Notes: generated from the sequence alone by a model not told the origin. DNA of 64,000 bases from Actinokineospora bangkokensis (GCF_001940455.1 NZ_MKQR01000017.1:226081-290080); one strand, 5' to 3'. Numbered from the stretch's first letter, positions 36,801 to 46,165 are shown. Translations and numbers: made by a program.

Positions 36801-38345
36801 CTCGTCGAGGCCGGGGTCACCGGCCGCCAGCAGCTCGCCCAGCTCGCGCGGGGTCGCCGCGGCCAGCCGCAGCACCCGCACCGGCTCGACCACCTCGACC
36901 CGCGCCGGGGCCGGTTCGGTGAGCACGACGTGGGCGTTGATCCCGCCGAAGCCGAAGGCGTTGACGCCCGCGCGGCGCGGGGCGCCGCTGTCCGGGGCGC
37001 GCCACGGGGTCGCCTCGGCCAGCGGGGCGAACCGGGTGCGCGCCACCGCGGGGTTCGGGTCGTCGCAGTGCAGGGTGGGCGGCAGCACGCGGTGGTGCAG
37101 GGCGAGCGCGGCCTTGATCAGCCCGGCGATGCCCGCGGCGGGCATGGCGTGGCCGATCATCGACTTGACCGAGCCGAGCGCGGCGGGCGTGCCGGGGCCG
37201 AACACCTCGGCCAGGGTGCTCAGCTCGGCGGCGTCGCCCGCCGGGGTGGCGGTGCCGTGCGCCTCGATCAGGCCCACCGAGTCCGGGTCGCGCGGGTCGA
37301 GCCCGGCGGCGTCCCAGGCCCGGCGCACCGCGCGCGCCTGCCCGGCCGGGTCGGGGTTGAGCAGGCTGGCCGAGCGGCCGTCGCTGGCCACCCCGGTGCC
37401 GGAGACCACGGCGTAGACGCGGTCGCCGTCGCGCTCGGCGTCGGCCAGGCGCTTGAGCACCACGACGCCGGTGCCCTCCGCGATGAGCACGCCGTCGGCG
37501 CCGCGGTGGAACGGGCGGATCCGCTGGCTCGGCGACAGCGCCCCGAGCTGGCTGAAGGTCGACCACAGGGTGATGTCGTGGCAGTGGTGCACCCCGCCCG
37601 CGAACATCACGTCCGCGCGGCCTTCGGCCAGCTCGCGCACGGCGTGGTCGACGGCGATGAGCGAGGACGCGCACGCCGCGTCGACGGTGTAGGCGGGGCC
37701 GCGCAGGTCGAGCCGGTTGGCCACCCGGGAGGCGGCGAGGTTGGGCACCAGCCCGATCGCGGACTCCGGCGCGGCCGGGCCCAGCTGCTCGACGAACGCC
37801 GCGCGCACCGCCTCCACCCGCTCGTCGTCGAGGTCGGGCACCACCTCGCGCAGCGTCTTGACGACCTGGTTGGCGGTGCGCACGCGCTGGTCGAGGCGCA
37901 CCAGGCCGGGGGTGAGGTAGCCGCCGCGGCCCAGGATGACCCCCACCCGCTCGCGGTCGGCGGGCAGCACCGCCTCGCCGCCCGCGTCGGCCAGCGAGGC
38001 CGCCGCCACGTGCAGGGCGATGAGCTGGTCGGGCTCGGTGCCGGGCACCGAGTTCGGCATCACGCCGAACCCGGCCACGTCCACCTCGGCGTCGACGAAC
38101 CCGCCGCGGCGGCAGTACACCCGGTCGGCCCGGCGCTCGCCGGTGCCGAAGAACCCCGGGTCCCACCGGTCGGCGGGCACGTCGGTGATCGCGTCGGTGC
38201 CCGCGGCGATGTTGCGCCAGTAGGCGTCGAGGTCGGGGGCGCCGGGGAACAGCGCGGCCATCCCGACGATGGCGACCGGGGTCGTGGGCGGGGTGGTGGG
38301 CGGGGTCATCGGCGGGGTGGTGGGCGGGGTCATCGGCGGCGTCAT
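33879..38345 (-). CDS. PUFA-synthase-like PKS: KS-AT-DH with C-terminal phosphopantetheinyl transferase
   Basis: 1488 aa. Several in-frame ATGs lie in a short MTPP repeat leader; the first, 7 nt after the upstream stop, is used here. Domains: KS (1-450; active Cys225 in DAACASSL, HGTATPAGD and GHAMPAAG histidine motifs), AT (about 540-850; GHSVGEW, Ser633), an Ala/Pro linker, a hot-dog dehydratase (about 960-1240; His994 in LLDHCFF and an LLDNVGQ DxxxQ motif), and a PPTase (about 1270-1470; GVDVEEV near 1366 and FWAAKEAVAK near 1405). Architecture and sequence resemble PfaA/hglE-type iterative synthases rather than modular PKSs. It would activate the ACPs of its own operon. Confidence 0.92.
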   Translation of the reverse strand: MTPPMTPPTTPPMTPPTTPPTTPVAIVGMAALFPGAPDLDAYWRNIAAGTDAITDVPADRWDPGFFGTGERRADRVYCRRGGFVDAEVDVAGFGVMPNSVPGTEPDQLIALHVAAASLADAGGEAVLPADRERVGVILGRGGYLTPGLVRLDQRVRTANQVVKTLREVVPDLDDERVEAVRAAFVEQLGPAAPESAIGLVPNLAASRVANRLDLRGPAYTVDAACASSLIAVDHAVRELAEGRADVMFAGGVHHCHDITLWSTFSQLGALSPSQRIRPFHRGADGVLIAEGTGVVVLKRLADAERDGDRVYAVVSGTGVASDGRSASLLNPDPAGQARAVRRAWDAAGLDPRDPDSVGLIEAHGTATPAGDAAELSTLAEVFGPGTPAALGSVKSMIGHAMPAAGIAGLIKAALALHHRVLPPTLHCDDPNPAVARTRFAPLAEATPWRAPDSGAPRRAGVNAFGFGGINAHVVLTEPAPARVEVVEPVRVLRLAAATPRELGELLAAGDPGLDERARTTEPCRLGVVEPTPRKLKLAAKAIAKGVPWSGRSDVWFAPEPLPGRTAFVFPGLEAEFEPEVADVAALFGLPWSTGEASVGDIGRHGTAVFQVGRLLDAALRRLGVVPDAVAGHSVGEWTAMAAGGIHAADEVDAFLETFDPDSLVVPGVAFAVLGMPAAEVLAVLPEHPEVVLSHDNAPSQAMVCGPREQVEALVTRMRVQEGVLGRILPFQSGFHTPMLAPYLGPIRDAAQTYTLNPQATPVWSATTAAPYPAEPEAVRELFVRHLLEPVRFRQLVLAMHDAGFRTFLQLGAGQLGSLVDDTLAGRPHTTVSAHGGLLQLRKVVTALWVDGADPDASPLLPAGTAAAVAPAARRPKVKLALGSPLVSLPPEQRPVARPRVPAAQAFAGLETTAHPIAAELSALLHDTAGVAAELIGAASGRRALPARPPATPAHLPAPPPPAPPVRPTPPVPPSGAVPASLRFDVESMPYLLDHCFFRQPDDWPDPADRWPVVPATTVVTHLMRIAEQAVPGTRAVGLRDVRLLKWIVAEPAAEVPVTARVLGPDRVEVTLVGCSQATVELAPAPGAPPAAWPVPDDDRVPERGVEVLYDERWMFHGPRFQGVAEITGIGARHVRGVLTGLAAPGALLDNVGQLFGYWIMAVLPERTTVFPVRMERVGFHGSEPVPGERLDCLIRITEVTAGTVTADMQLSRGGVVWAQFTGWTDRRFDTDPGIRAMDRWPGRNTLSTVDEDGVAVVHERWPDLATRELIMRNNLAGAERDAYDAQPPNRRRQFLLGRIAAKDAARTALWRAGAGEVYPAELAITNDATGKPVLRGVHGRDPGGLTVSIAHCREVGVGIAATGPCGVDVEEVVARPDRTVDAACDPAERALLDGLGGDRALWFTRFWAAKEAVAKARGTGLGGRPQSFRVVHATAERLRVQVEGAVHVVRVRSAENPPGLPARDYVVAWTGSAADRADRPGHEPGERE

Positions 38346-38352
38346 CGGCCGG

Positions 38353-41300
38353 TCACCACCCCGAGGCGGTGTAGACGACGGCGTGCGCGTCGGCCGGGCC
38401 GTAGGCCAGCTCCCGCAGCAGCGCCAGCGGGCCCTCCTCGGGGTCGATGAGCGCGATGCCGCGGGCGGCGTAGGAGCGCATCAGCTCCGCGGTGACCATG
38501 CCGCCGCCGGTCTCCGCGGCCGCCCACGGTCCCCAGTGGACGGTCAGGCCGCGGCGCCGGTCGGTCGACCAGCGCCTGCCCAGCTCCTCCAGCGCGTCGT
38601 TGGCCGCGGCGTAGTCGCACTGCCCGCGGTTGCCCAGGGCGGCGGCGATGCTGCCGAACAGCACGGCGAAGCGGGTGTCGGTGCCGGGCAGGGCGTCGAC
38701 CGCGTCGAGCAGCGTGCGGGCGCCGTCGACCTTGGTGCCGAACACCCGGCGGAAGGACTCCACGCCCTTGTCCGCGATCAGCTTGTCCTCGATGACCCCG
38801 GCGGCGAACACCAGCCCGTCGATGCGGCCGTGGTCGGCGTGCACGCGCTTGACCGTGGCGCGCACCGCCTCGCTGTCGAGCATGTCGACCTGGTGGTAGC
38901 GGGCCTGGCTGCCCGCGGCGGCGAGGTCGGCGAGGGTGGCGCGCACCTCCCGCTCGGCCAGCGTGCGGGCGATCGCCTTCTCGACCTCGGCGGGGGTGCG
39001 CATGCCCTGGGCGAGGAACGCCGCGCGCAGCGCGGCCCGGTCCGGGGCGCCCGCGGTGGCGGGGTCCTCGACCTCGGCGGGCTGCGGGGTGCGGCCGAGC
39101 AGTTCGACGCGGCACCGGCTGGTGGCCGCGAGCAGGCGGGCGAAGCGGGCGGTGATCCCCCGGGCGCCGCCCGCGAGCACCACCACCGAGTCGCGGTCGA
39201 GCCCGGCGGCGGTGGCCTCGGCGGCGCCGTCGCCCGCGGGGCCCGCGCCGTTGGTGGCCAGCGCGCTGAGGTCGGTGATCGTCAGTTCCAGCGCGTGCCG
39301 GGTGCCCGGCTCCGCCAGGACGACCGGCGCGGAGTCGGTGGCGGCGATCTCCGCGACGAGGGCCGCGGCGATCTCGTCGGCGGTCGCGGCCGCGGGCACC
39401 TCCAGCAGCGTGCTCGTGATGCCCGGGTACTCCCTGGCGACCGTGCGGAAGAAGCCGCGCAGGCCGGTGACCGCACCGGTGGTGCGGCGGTCGAGGGCGA
39501 TCAGCGCACCGGGCCCGGCGGCGAGGACGTCCTTGATGCGGGGGAACTCCTCCGGCAGCAGGGACTCGTCGGCGTCGAGCGCCCCGAGGTGCACCACGAC
39601 GGACCCGCGCACCTCGTCGGTGGGCGTGGCGCCCGCGGCGGCGACCGCGGCGGCGAGGTCGGCGGAGTCGCCCCCGAGGAAGAGCACCCTGGTGCCCGTG
39701 GGGATGGACGCCCCGGGCGCGGCGAGGGGGACGGGGTCGAACAGCAGCCGCTTGGGGGCGAGGACGTCGGCCCCGGTGTCGTCCGCGGGAGCGGCGGCGG
39801 GGGCCGTCCCGGGCGCCTGCCCGAGCAGGTCCGCGATGCCCTGGGCGGTGCGCGCCGCGCTCAGCGCCTCCAGGTCGGAGTCGGTGCCGGACAGGCCCAA
39901 CCGGGCCGCGATCTCACCGGCGATCTCCGAGCGCTTGATGGAGTCGACGCTCAGGTCCGCCTCCAGGTCCAGGGTCGGCTCGATCATCTCGACGGGGTAG
40001 CCGGTGCGCTCGGCGATGACCGCGGTGACCGTACCGAGGACGTCCGCGACCGGGTTCCCGGCGGGGGCGGTGGCCGCGGCGGGCGCCGTGGTAGCGCCGA
40101 GCAGGTCCGCGATGCCCTGGGCGGTGCGCGCCGCGCTCAGCGCCTCCAGGTCCGACTCCGAGCCGGACAGGCCCAACCGGGCCGCGATCTCGCCCGCGAT
40201 CTCCGAGCGCTTGATGGAGTCGACGCTCAGGTCCGCCTCCAGGTCCAACCCGGGCTCCACCATCTCCACCGGGTAGCCGGTGCGCTCCGCGATCACCGCG
40301 GTGACCACGGCGAGCACGTCCGCCACCGGCGCGGCGGCAGCGGCGGGGGCGGCCGGGGCCGCCGCGGTGGCACCGCCCAGCAGGTCCGCGATGGCCTGGG
40401 CGGTGCGCGCGGCGCTCAGCGCCTCCAGGTCGGAGTCGGTGCCGGACAGGCCCAACCGGGCCGCGATCTCACCGGCGATCTCCGAGCGCTTGATGGAGTC
40501 GACGCTCAGGTCCGCCTCCAGGTCCAGCTCGGGGTCGATCATGTCCTCGGGGTAGCCGGTGCGCTCCGCGATCACCGCGACCACTGTGGACAGCACGTCC
40601 CGCGCGGGTGCGGCGGCCGGGGCGGGTGCCGCCGCCGCGGGAAGGGCGGGCGCGGCGGCGACCGAGGCGGCGACCACCGGGGCGGGCGCGGCGGGGGCGA
40701 GCACGGCGGGCACCCGCTCGGCGCCGCCGAAGTAGGTGACGAGGACGTCGCGCTGGGCGGCGAGCATCTCCCGGCTGGTGCGCAGGAAGTCCGCGATGAG
40801 GGCGTCCCCGCCGGACGGCGTGGGCACCGGGGCGTGCTGGGTCACGAGGGGCTCCGTCAGTCGGTGGGCGGGGCGCAGCGCGCCCGGGGCGATGGTGCCG
40901 TCGGCCAGCCGGACGAGGTGGCCGTCGACGGTCCAGCCGGGCGTGCGGCGCGCGGCGGTGGTGGCGGGGTCGACCGCGTCGCGGCCCTGCACGAGCGCGC
41001 CGGTGCGCACGTCGACGCCCGCGACGGCCAGCCGGGCCAGCGCGTCGAGGAAGCCGCGCAGGCCGGGCTGCTCCTCCAGCGGCACCACCCGGTGCGGGCG
41101 CTCGCCCAGCACGGCCGGCACCAGGCGCGAGAGCACCCGGCCGGGGCCGACCTCGACGAACACCCTGGCGCCCGCGGCGTGCATGGCCTCGACCTGCTCG
41201 GCGAAGCGGACCGGCGCGCCCAGCTGGGCGGCCAGCTCCGCGCGCACGTCGCCGTAGGGCGCCGCGGTGCGGTTGGCGTAGACGGGCACCTCGGGCGCGG

Positions 41301-44300
41301 CGAGGTCGAGCCCGGCCAGCGCCGGGGCGAACCGGGCACCGGCGCCGGCGACCACCGGGCTGTGGAAGGCGCAGGCGACCTTGACCGGCTTGACCTCCAG
41401 GCCCGCGGCGCGCAGCAGCGCCACCGCGGACCCGACCGCCTCGGTGGGCCCGGAGACGACCGTCTGCGCGGGCGAGTTGTGGTTGGCGGCAACCACCGGC
41501 AGGCCGCTGTCGGCCAGCACGGCCTCGACGCGGGCGGCGTCGGCCACCACGGCGGCCATCGTGCCCGGGTCGCCGCCCGCGACCTCGTCCAGCACGGCCT
41601 GCGCGCGGGCGGCGCTGGCGGTGAGCAGGTCCTCGGGGGTGAAGACCCCGGCGGCGGCCAGGGCGGGCAGCTCGCCGTAGCTGTGGCCCGCGGCCATGTC
41701 CGGGCGCACCCCCACCGAGCGCAGCAGCTCGGTGGCGGCCAGCTCCACCACGCCCAGCGCGGGCTGGGCGACGGCGGTGTCGGTGACGGCGGCGGTCTGC
41801 GCGGCCTTGGCCTCCTCGGAGAAGGCCGCGGGCGGGTACAGCGCGCCCGCCCACCGCTTGCCCAGGTGCAGGTAGCGGTGCAGCTCCGGGAAGGTCACCA
41901 GCAGCTCCGCGAGCATGCCGGGGCGCTGGCTGCCCTGTCCCGGGTAGAGGAACGCCACCGCGCCCGTCTCGTCGGTGTCGGCGGTGTGCACGCCCTCGGT
42001 GGAGCCCTCGACGACGGCGCGCAGCCGGGCGGCGAGGTCGTCGACGTCGGCGGCCAGGAAGGCGAACCAGGCGCGCTCGCCCCGCGCCGCGGCGGCGTCC
42101 GCGCGGGCGGCGGCGCCGCGGGCGTGGTCGCGCAGCCGCCACCCGCCCTTCTCCACCGTGGACAGCAGGGTGGCGGCGGTCCGCTTGGCCGCGGCCGGGT
42201 CGGCGCCGCGCAGCACGAACAGCTCCACCGGCCACTCGTCGAGGGCGTGCCGGGCGGGCGGCTGCTCGTGGGCGCGCAGCACCACGTGGAAGTTCGTGCC
42301 GCCGAAGCCGAAGGCGCTCACGCCCGCGACCCGGTCGGCGGGCTCGGCGGCCCAGGGGCGGGCGGCGGCGTGGAAGGCGAACGGGCTGCCCTCGTCCCAC
42401 GCGGCGTTCGGCTTGCGCACGTGCAGCGTGGGCGGCTTGACGCCGTGGTGCAGCGCGAGCGCGGTCTTGACCAGGCCCGCCAGGCCCGCGGCGCACTTGG
42501 TGTGGCCGATCTGGGACTTCACCGAGCCGATCGCGCACGAGCCCGGCTCGGCGCCCGCCTCGGTGAACACCTCGGTGATGGTGCGCAGCTCGGTGCGGTC
42601 GCCGACGACGGTGCCGGTGCCGTGCGCCTCGACGAGGCCGACGCGCGCCGGGGAGATCCCCGCCATCGCGTAGGCGCGCTCCAGCGCGGCCCGCTGGCCC
42701 TCCGGGCGGGGGGCGGTCAGGCCCAGCGAGCGGCCGTCGCTGGCGGAGCCGACGCCGTCGATCACCGCGTAGACCCGGTCGCCGTCGCGCTCGGCGTCCT
42801 CCAGCCGCTTGAGCACGACGCAGGCCACGCCCTCACCGAGGGCGATGCCGTCGGCGGCGGAGTCGAAGGTGGCCGAGCGGCCGGTGGGCGACAGGGCGTG
42901 CACGGAGGCGAACATGAGGAAGTCGTTGATGCCGTTGTGCAGGTCCGCGCCGCCGCAGAGGACCAGGTCGGAGGTGCCCGCGACGAGTTCCTTGCAGGCG
43001 ACGTCCACCGCGGTCAGCGAGGACGCGCAGGCGGCGTCGACGGTGTAGTTCGCCCCGCCCAGGTCGAGCCGGTTGGCGATGCGCCCGGCGATGACGTTGG
43101 CCAGCACGCCGGGGAAGGAGTCCTCGGTGAGCCGGGGCAGCTGCGCGTCCAGCTCGGCGGGGACCTCCCCGAGGTAGCCGGGCAGCAGGGTGCGCAGGGT
43201 GGTCGCGTTGGACAGGTCGCTGCCCGCCTCCGCGCCGAACACCACCGAGGTGCGCGCGTGGTCGCCGCCCTCGCACCCGGCGTCGACCAGCGCGCGGCGG
43301 GCGGCCTCCAGCGCCAGCAGCTGCACCGGCTCGATGGCGGCCAGCGACGCGGGCGGGATGCCGTAGCGCAGCGGGTCGAAGGGGATCTCGGGCAGGAACC
43401 CTCCCCAGCGCGACGGGGTGCGCTCGCCGTCGCCGTCGGGGTCGTAGTAGACCGAGGCGTCCCAGCGGGTCGCGGGCACCTCGGTGACGCTGTCGCGGCC
43501 GGAGAGCACGTTCGCCCAGAACTCCGCGAGGTCGGTGGCGCCGGGGAACATCGTGGCCATGCCGACCACGGCGACGCGCAGCGGCGCAGGCGCGGGCTGC
43601 TCGGCCGGGGCGGCCGGGCGCAGCTCGGCGGCGCGCTCGCGTAGCCAGGCCGCGGCACCGGTGGTCACCGCGGCGTGCAGGTCCGCGATCGTGGTGACCT
43701 CGCCGCGCAGCACGCTGACCTCACCGGCCATGAACATGCCCTCGGTGCGCTGCCGGTCCTCGTCCACCCCGCGCAGCTCGGCGCCCACGCGCTCGATGCC
43801 CTTGCTGGCCAACCGCAGCCGCCCGACGTTGAACCGCTCCAGCCGGTCCCACGCGTCGCGGTCGGGCACGCCCTGGGCGGCCAGGTCGGCGCGCAGGGCG
43901 GCGAAGTCGTCGGTGAACCCGCTGCGCACGCACCGGGTGGCGTGCCCGGGCGCGGTCTCCAGCAGGTCGGTCTGCTCGGCGGCGACGACCTCGCGCTGGA
44001 ACACCTCCCCGATGGCGCCCCCGGCGACGGCCTCGGCGGTGAACAGGTAGGCGGTGCCCATGAGCACGCCGACCTCGACGCCCGCGGCGGACAGCGGCGC
44101 GGCCAGCGCGGCGACCATGCCCGCGGAGCGCTCGTCGTGCACGCCGCCCGCGAACAGCACCGTCAGCCCGGCGCCGTCGCCGCCCGCGGCGAGGTGGTCG
44201 AGCAGGACGCCGACCTGCGCCTCCCACAGCGGGAAGCTGTTGCGCGGCCCCACGTGCCCGCCGCACTCGGCGCCCTCGAAGATGAACCGCCTGCTGCCCG

Positions 44301-45501
44301 CGGCGAGGAACTGCCGCAGCAGCCCCGGCGAGGGCACGTGCAGGAACGTGGTGATGCCGTCGGCCTCCAGCGCCGCGGCCTGGGCGGGCTTGCCGCCCGC
44401 GATGATGGCGTGGCTGGGCTTGGCGGCGCGGATCTCGGCCAGCTGCGCGGTGCGCACGTCCTCGGCGGCGAAGCCGAGCACGCCGACGCCCCAGGGCCGG
44501 TCGCCGAGGCGGTCGCGGGTGCGGGCGAGCAGGTCGCGGGTCTGCTCCCCGGTGGACAGCGCCAGCGCCAGGAACGGCAGCCCGCCCCGCTCGGCGACGG
44601 CGGCGGCGAACTCCGGCGAGTCGCTGACCCTGGTCATCGGCCCCTGGGCGACCAGCGCGGGCGCCGGGGCGTCGAGCGCGGCCAGCACCTCGTCCTCGAC
44701 CGCGCGCACCGCGGCGGCCACCGAGGAGAAGCGGGCGGCGAAGACCTCGGCCAGGAACACGTCCTGGCCCACCGGCAGGAACTGCGTGCGCAGGTCGGTG
44801 CCCAGCCGCGCGGCCAGCTCGGCGCCGGTGGCGGGCAGCTCCGGGACGCCGGGGCCGCGCCTGCGCAGCACCCGCACGCCCTGGTGCACCACGGTCTCCG
44901 AACCGTCCAACCCGGCCAGCACGCCCGCGACCTCCAGCGGGAGGCCGACCTCGGGCAGCAGCGCGAGCTGGGTGTCGAGCACGACGCCCGCCGCGCCACC
45001 GGCCACCGCGGCGGCCGCGGTGCGCGGGCCGATGCCGCCCGCGGCCCACACCGGGACGTCCACGGTGGACACGACCTGCTGCAGCAGCACGAACGTGCTC
45101 AGCTCACCGACCCGGCCGCCGGACTCCGACCCGCGCACGACGAGCCCGGCGGCGCCCGCGGCCGCCGCGGCGCGCGCCTCGGCCGCCGACGCGACCTCGA
45201 CCAGCACCCGGCGGTCGCCGAAGTCGGCGGGCGTGCGGGCCGGGTCGGCGCACAGGACGGTGTGGACGGCGGCGGGCAGCCCCGCGGGCAGCTCGACGGG
45301 GCAGTCCGGTCGCACCCGGACGGCGAAGCCGGACGGCGCCCAGCGGGCCGCGTCGGCCAGCGCCGCGGCGGCGGCCCGGCGGTCGGCGGGCAGCTCCAGC
45401 ACCCCGAGCGCGCCTGCGCGGGCCGCCGCGGCGGTCGACCGGGGTGCGGGGCGGTGCAGGGGGTCGACCACGACGACGACAGGCGGGCGGTCCGGACGCA
45501 T
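38353..45501 (-). CDS. PUFA-synthase-like iterative PKS: NMO-NMO-KS-AT-ACP-ACP-ACP-KR
   Basis: 2382 aa, ATG with GGGGAG upstream; first gene of the operon. Residues about 1-240 and 290-560 are two nitronate-monooxygenase/PfaD-like flavin TIM barrels (VPVWAAGGIG and FEGAECGGHVGPRNSFPLWE with VLFAGGVHDERSA), the second better conserved; PfaD-type domains serve as enoyl reductase in PUFA synthases. Then KS (641-1090; Cys825 in DAACASSL, HGTGTVVGD, GHTKCAAG), AT (GHSYGEL, Ser1274), three ACPs (VDSIKRSEI, Ser1669, Ser1762, Ser1854) and KR (about 2100-2350; GGARGI, FGSIAA, CDYAAAND). There is no TE domain. The set KS/AT/ACP/KR here plus KS/AT/DH/PPTase in the next gene gives a complete reducing cycle for a fatty acyl or polyene chain. 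Confidence 0.93.
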   Translation of the reverse strand: MRPDRPPVVVVVDPLHRPAPRSTAAAARAGALGVLELPADRRAAAAALADAARWAPSGFAVRVRPDCPVELPAGLPAAVHTVLCADPARTPADFGDRRVLVEVASAAEARAAAAAGAAGLVVRGSESGGRVGELSTFVLLQQVVSTVDVPVWAAGGIGPRTAAAAVAGGAAGVVLDTQLALLPEVGLPLEVAGVLAGLDGSETVVHQGVRVLRRRGPGVPELPATGAELAARLGTDLRTQFLPVGQDVFLAEVFAARFSSVAAAVRAVEDEVLAALDAPAPALVAQGPMTRVSDSPEFAAAVAERGGLPFLALALSTGEQTRDLLARTRDRLGDRPWGVGVLGFAAEDVRTAQLAEIRAAKPSHAIIAGGKPAQAAALEADGITTFLHVPSPGLLRQFLAAGSRRFIFEGAECGGHVGPRNSFPLWEAQVGVLLDHLAAGGDGAGLTVLFAGGVHDERSAGMVAALAAPLSAAGVEVGVLMGTAYLFTAEAVAGGAIGEVFQREVVAAEQTDLLETAPGHATRCVRSGFTDDFAALRADLAAQGVPDRDAWDRLERFNVGRLRLASKGIERVGAELRGVDEDRQRTEGMFMAGEVSVLRGEVTTIADLHAAVTTGAAAWLRERAAELRPAAPAEQPAPAPLRVAVVGMATMFPGATDLAEFWANVLSGRDSVTEVPATRWDASVYYDPDGDGERTPSRWGGFLPEIPFDPLRYGIPPASLAAIEPVQLLALEAARRALVDAGCEGGDHARTSVVFGAEAGSDLSNATTLRTLLPGYLGEVPAELDAQLPRLTEDSFPGVLANVIAGRIANRLDLGGANYTVDAACASSLTAVDVACKELVAGTSDLVLCGGADLHNGINDFLMFASVHALSPTGRSATFDSAADGIALGEGVACVVLKRLEDAERDGDRVYAVIDGVGSASDGRSLGLTAPRPEGQRAALERAYAMAGISPARVGLVEAHGTGTVVGDRTELRTITEVFTEAGAEPGSCAIGSVKSQIGHTKCAAGLAGLVKTALALHHGVKPPTLHVRKPNAAWDEGSPFAFHAAARPWAAEPADRVAGVSAFGFGGTNFHVVLRAHEQPPARHALDEWPVELFVLRGADPAAAKRTAATLLSTVEKGGWRLRDHARGAAARADAAAARGERAWFAFLAADVDDLAARLRAVVEGSTEGVHTADTDETGAVAFLYPGQGSQRPGMLAELLVTFPELHRYLHLGKRWAGALYPPAAFSEEAKAAQTAAVTDTAVAQPALGVVELAATELLRSVGVRPDMAAGHSYGELPALAAAGVFTPEDLLTASAARAQAVLDEVAGGDPGTMAAVVADAARVEAVLADSGLPVVAANHNSPAQTVVSGPTEAVGSAVALLRAAGLEVKPVKVACAFHSPVVAGAGARFAPALAGLDLAAPEVPVYANRTAAPYGDVRAELAAQLGAPVRFAEQVEAMHAAGARVFVEVGPGRVLSRLVPAVLGERPHRVVPLEEQPGLRGFLDALARLAVAGVDVRTGALVQGRDAVDPATTAARRTPGWTVDGHLVRLADGTIAPGALRPAHRLTEPLVTQHAPVPTPSGGDALIADFLRTSREMLAAQRDVLVTYFGGAERVPAVLAPAAPAPVVAASVAAAPALPAAAAPAPAAAPARDVLSTVVAVIAERTGYPEDMIDPELDLEADLSVDSIKRSEIAGEIAARLGLSGTDSDLEALSAARTAQAIADLLGGATAAAPAAPAAAAAPVADVLAVVTAVIAERTGYPVEMVEPGLDLEADLSVDSIKRSEIAGEIAARLGLSGSESDLEALSAARTAQGIADLLGATTAPAAATAPAGNPVADVLGTVTAVIAERTGYPVEMIEPTLDLEADLSVDSIKRSEIAGEIAARLGLSGTDSDLEALSAARTAQGIADLLGQAPGTAPAAAPADDTGADVLAPKRLLFDPVPLAAPGASIPTGTRVLFLGGDSADLAAAVAAAGATPTDEVRGSVVVHLGALDADESLLPEEFPRIKDVLAAGPGALIALDRRTTGAVTGLRGFFRTVAREYPGITSTLLEVPAAATADEIAAALVAEIAATDSAPVVLAEPGTRHALELTITDLSALATNGAGPAGDGAAEATAAGLDRDSVVVLAGGARGITARFARLLAATSRCRVELLGRTPQPAEVEDPATAGAPDRAALRAAFLAQGMRTPAEVEKAIARTLAEREVRATLADLAAAGSQARYHQVDMLDSEAVRATVKRVHADHGRIDGLVFAAGVIEDKLIADKGVESFRRVFGTKVDGARTLLDAVDALPGTDTRFAVLFGSIAAALGNRGQCDYAAANDALEELGRRWSTDRRRGLTVHWGPWAAAETGGGMVTAELMRSYAARGIALIDPEEGPLALLRELAYGPADAHAVVYTASGW
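39830..40600. repeat. Tandem ACP-domain repeat, periods 276 and 279 bp
   Basis: Three ACP segments encode the same core (DLSVDSIKRSEIAGEIAARL). The CAGGTCCGC landmark before each recurs 276 and 279 bp apart. Tandem identical ACPs are typical of PUFA synthases, where they increase output. Confidence 0.9.
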
Positions 45502-46165
45502 GAGCTCTCCCCGAAGAAGAGTGGTGGATCGGCGCGTTGACTCCCGGTAGTCAAGTCAGGCCGTTCCGTCGTGGTCAACACCCCCCGATCCGACCCCCCT
45601 GGCGACCCGGACCCGCGTCTCACGTTGGTTGTGATTTGCATCAAGGGCGGTTGAGCTGGTGAATCGTTCCCGGAAGATCACCCGGGCCGGTCCGCCGACA
45701 CGAGCGCGTCACGCACCGGTCACCGCCGCCGTCGTGAGCGCATGACAAATATGACGCGAATCACGTCCTATCGGACCAATCGGGCCTGCTCCACTCGCCG
45801 GAATCCGCCACTTCCGAGTGACCCTCGCCGTCGGGGTGCACCGAACGCCACGGGTCGGCCGTCGGGGGCGAGGCGGCGTCACCATCGCTGCGACCAACGG
45901 ACTATCGGCAGGTCTTTCATGTTTTCGGCCGGTTCGGCTGAGGCCGAAATCATACCTACCACACGTTAGGCAAGGGCCGTTCCGCCGCCCGCGCGGCGTC
46001 CGGGGTTCCCCGACCGGGGCCGCGCGAACCCCCGGCGACCCGTCCACCCCGGCCCGGGCGGCCCGCTGTGTTGAACAATCCAGCGGGGATCGGGTATACC
46101 TGCCGCCGTCCAGACGTCCCGGTGAGCCGTCCCCGGCGACCGGCCGCGGGTGGAGGAGGAGTGCG
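45502..46165. promoter_or_regulatory. Divergent intergenic region between the PKS operon and the GntR regulator
   Basis: About 660 bp without a convincing gene and with more A/T than its surroundings, including a TGAT-TTGC-ATCA inverted repeat near 45627 and an A/T-rich patch at 45742-45775. It must hold the promoter of the leftward PKS operon. I cannot place that promoter exactly. Confidence 0.4.
46071..46100 (+). promoter_or_regulatory. Putative promoter of the GntR gene with an overlapping palindrome
   Basis: TTGAAC (46071-46076) and GTATAC (46094-46099) are separated by exactly 17 bp. The -10 lies inside the palindrome GGTATACC (46093-46100), a plausible GntR-type operator half-motif for autoregulation. 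The start codon follows 66 bp downstream. Confidence 0.5.

Noticed and set aside
38269..43644. 1791-codon plus-strand open frame opposite the large PKS
   Set aside because: Same reason; the minus strand encodes intact KS, AT, ACP and KR domains with catalytic residues, while the plus frame shows only compositional Gly/Arg/Ala/Val/Gln text.
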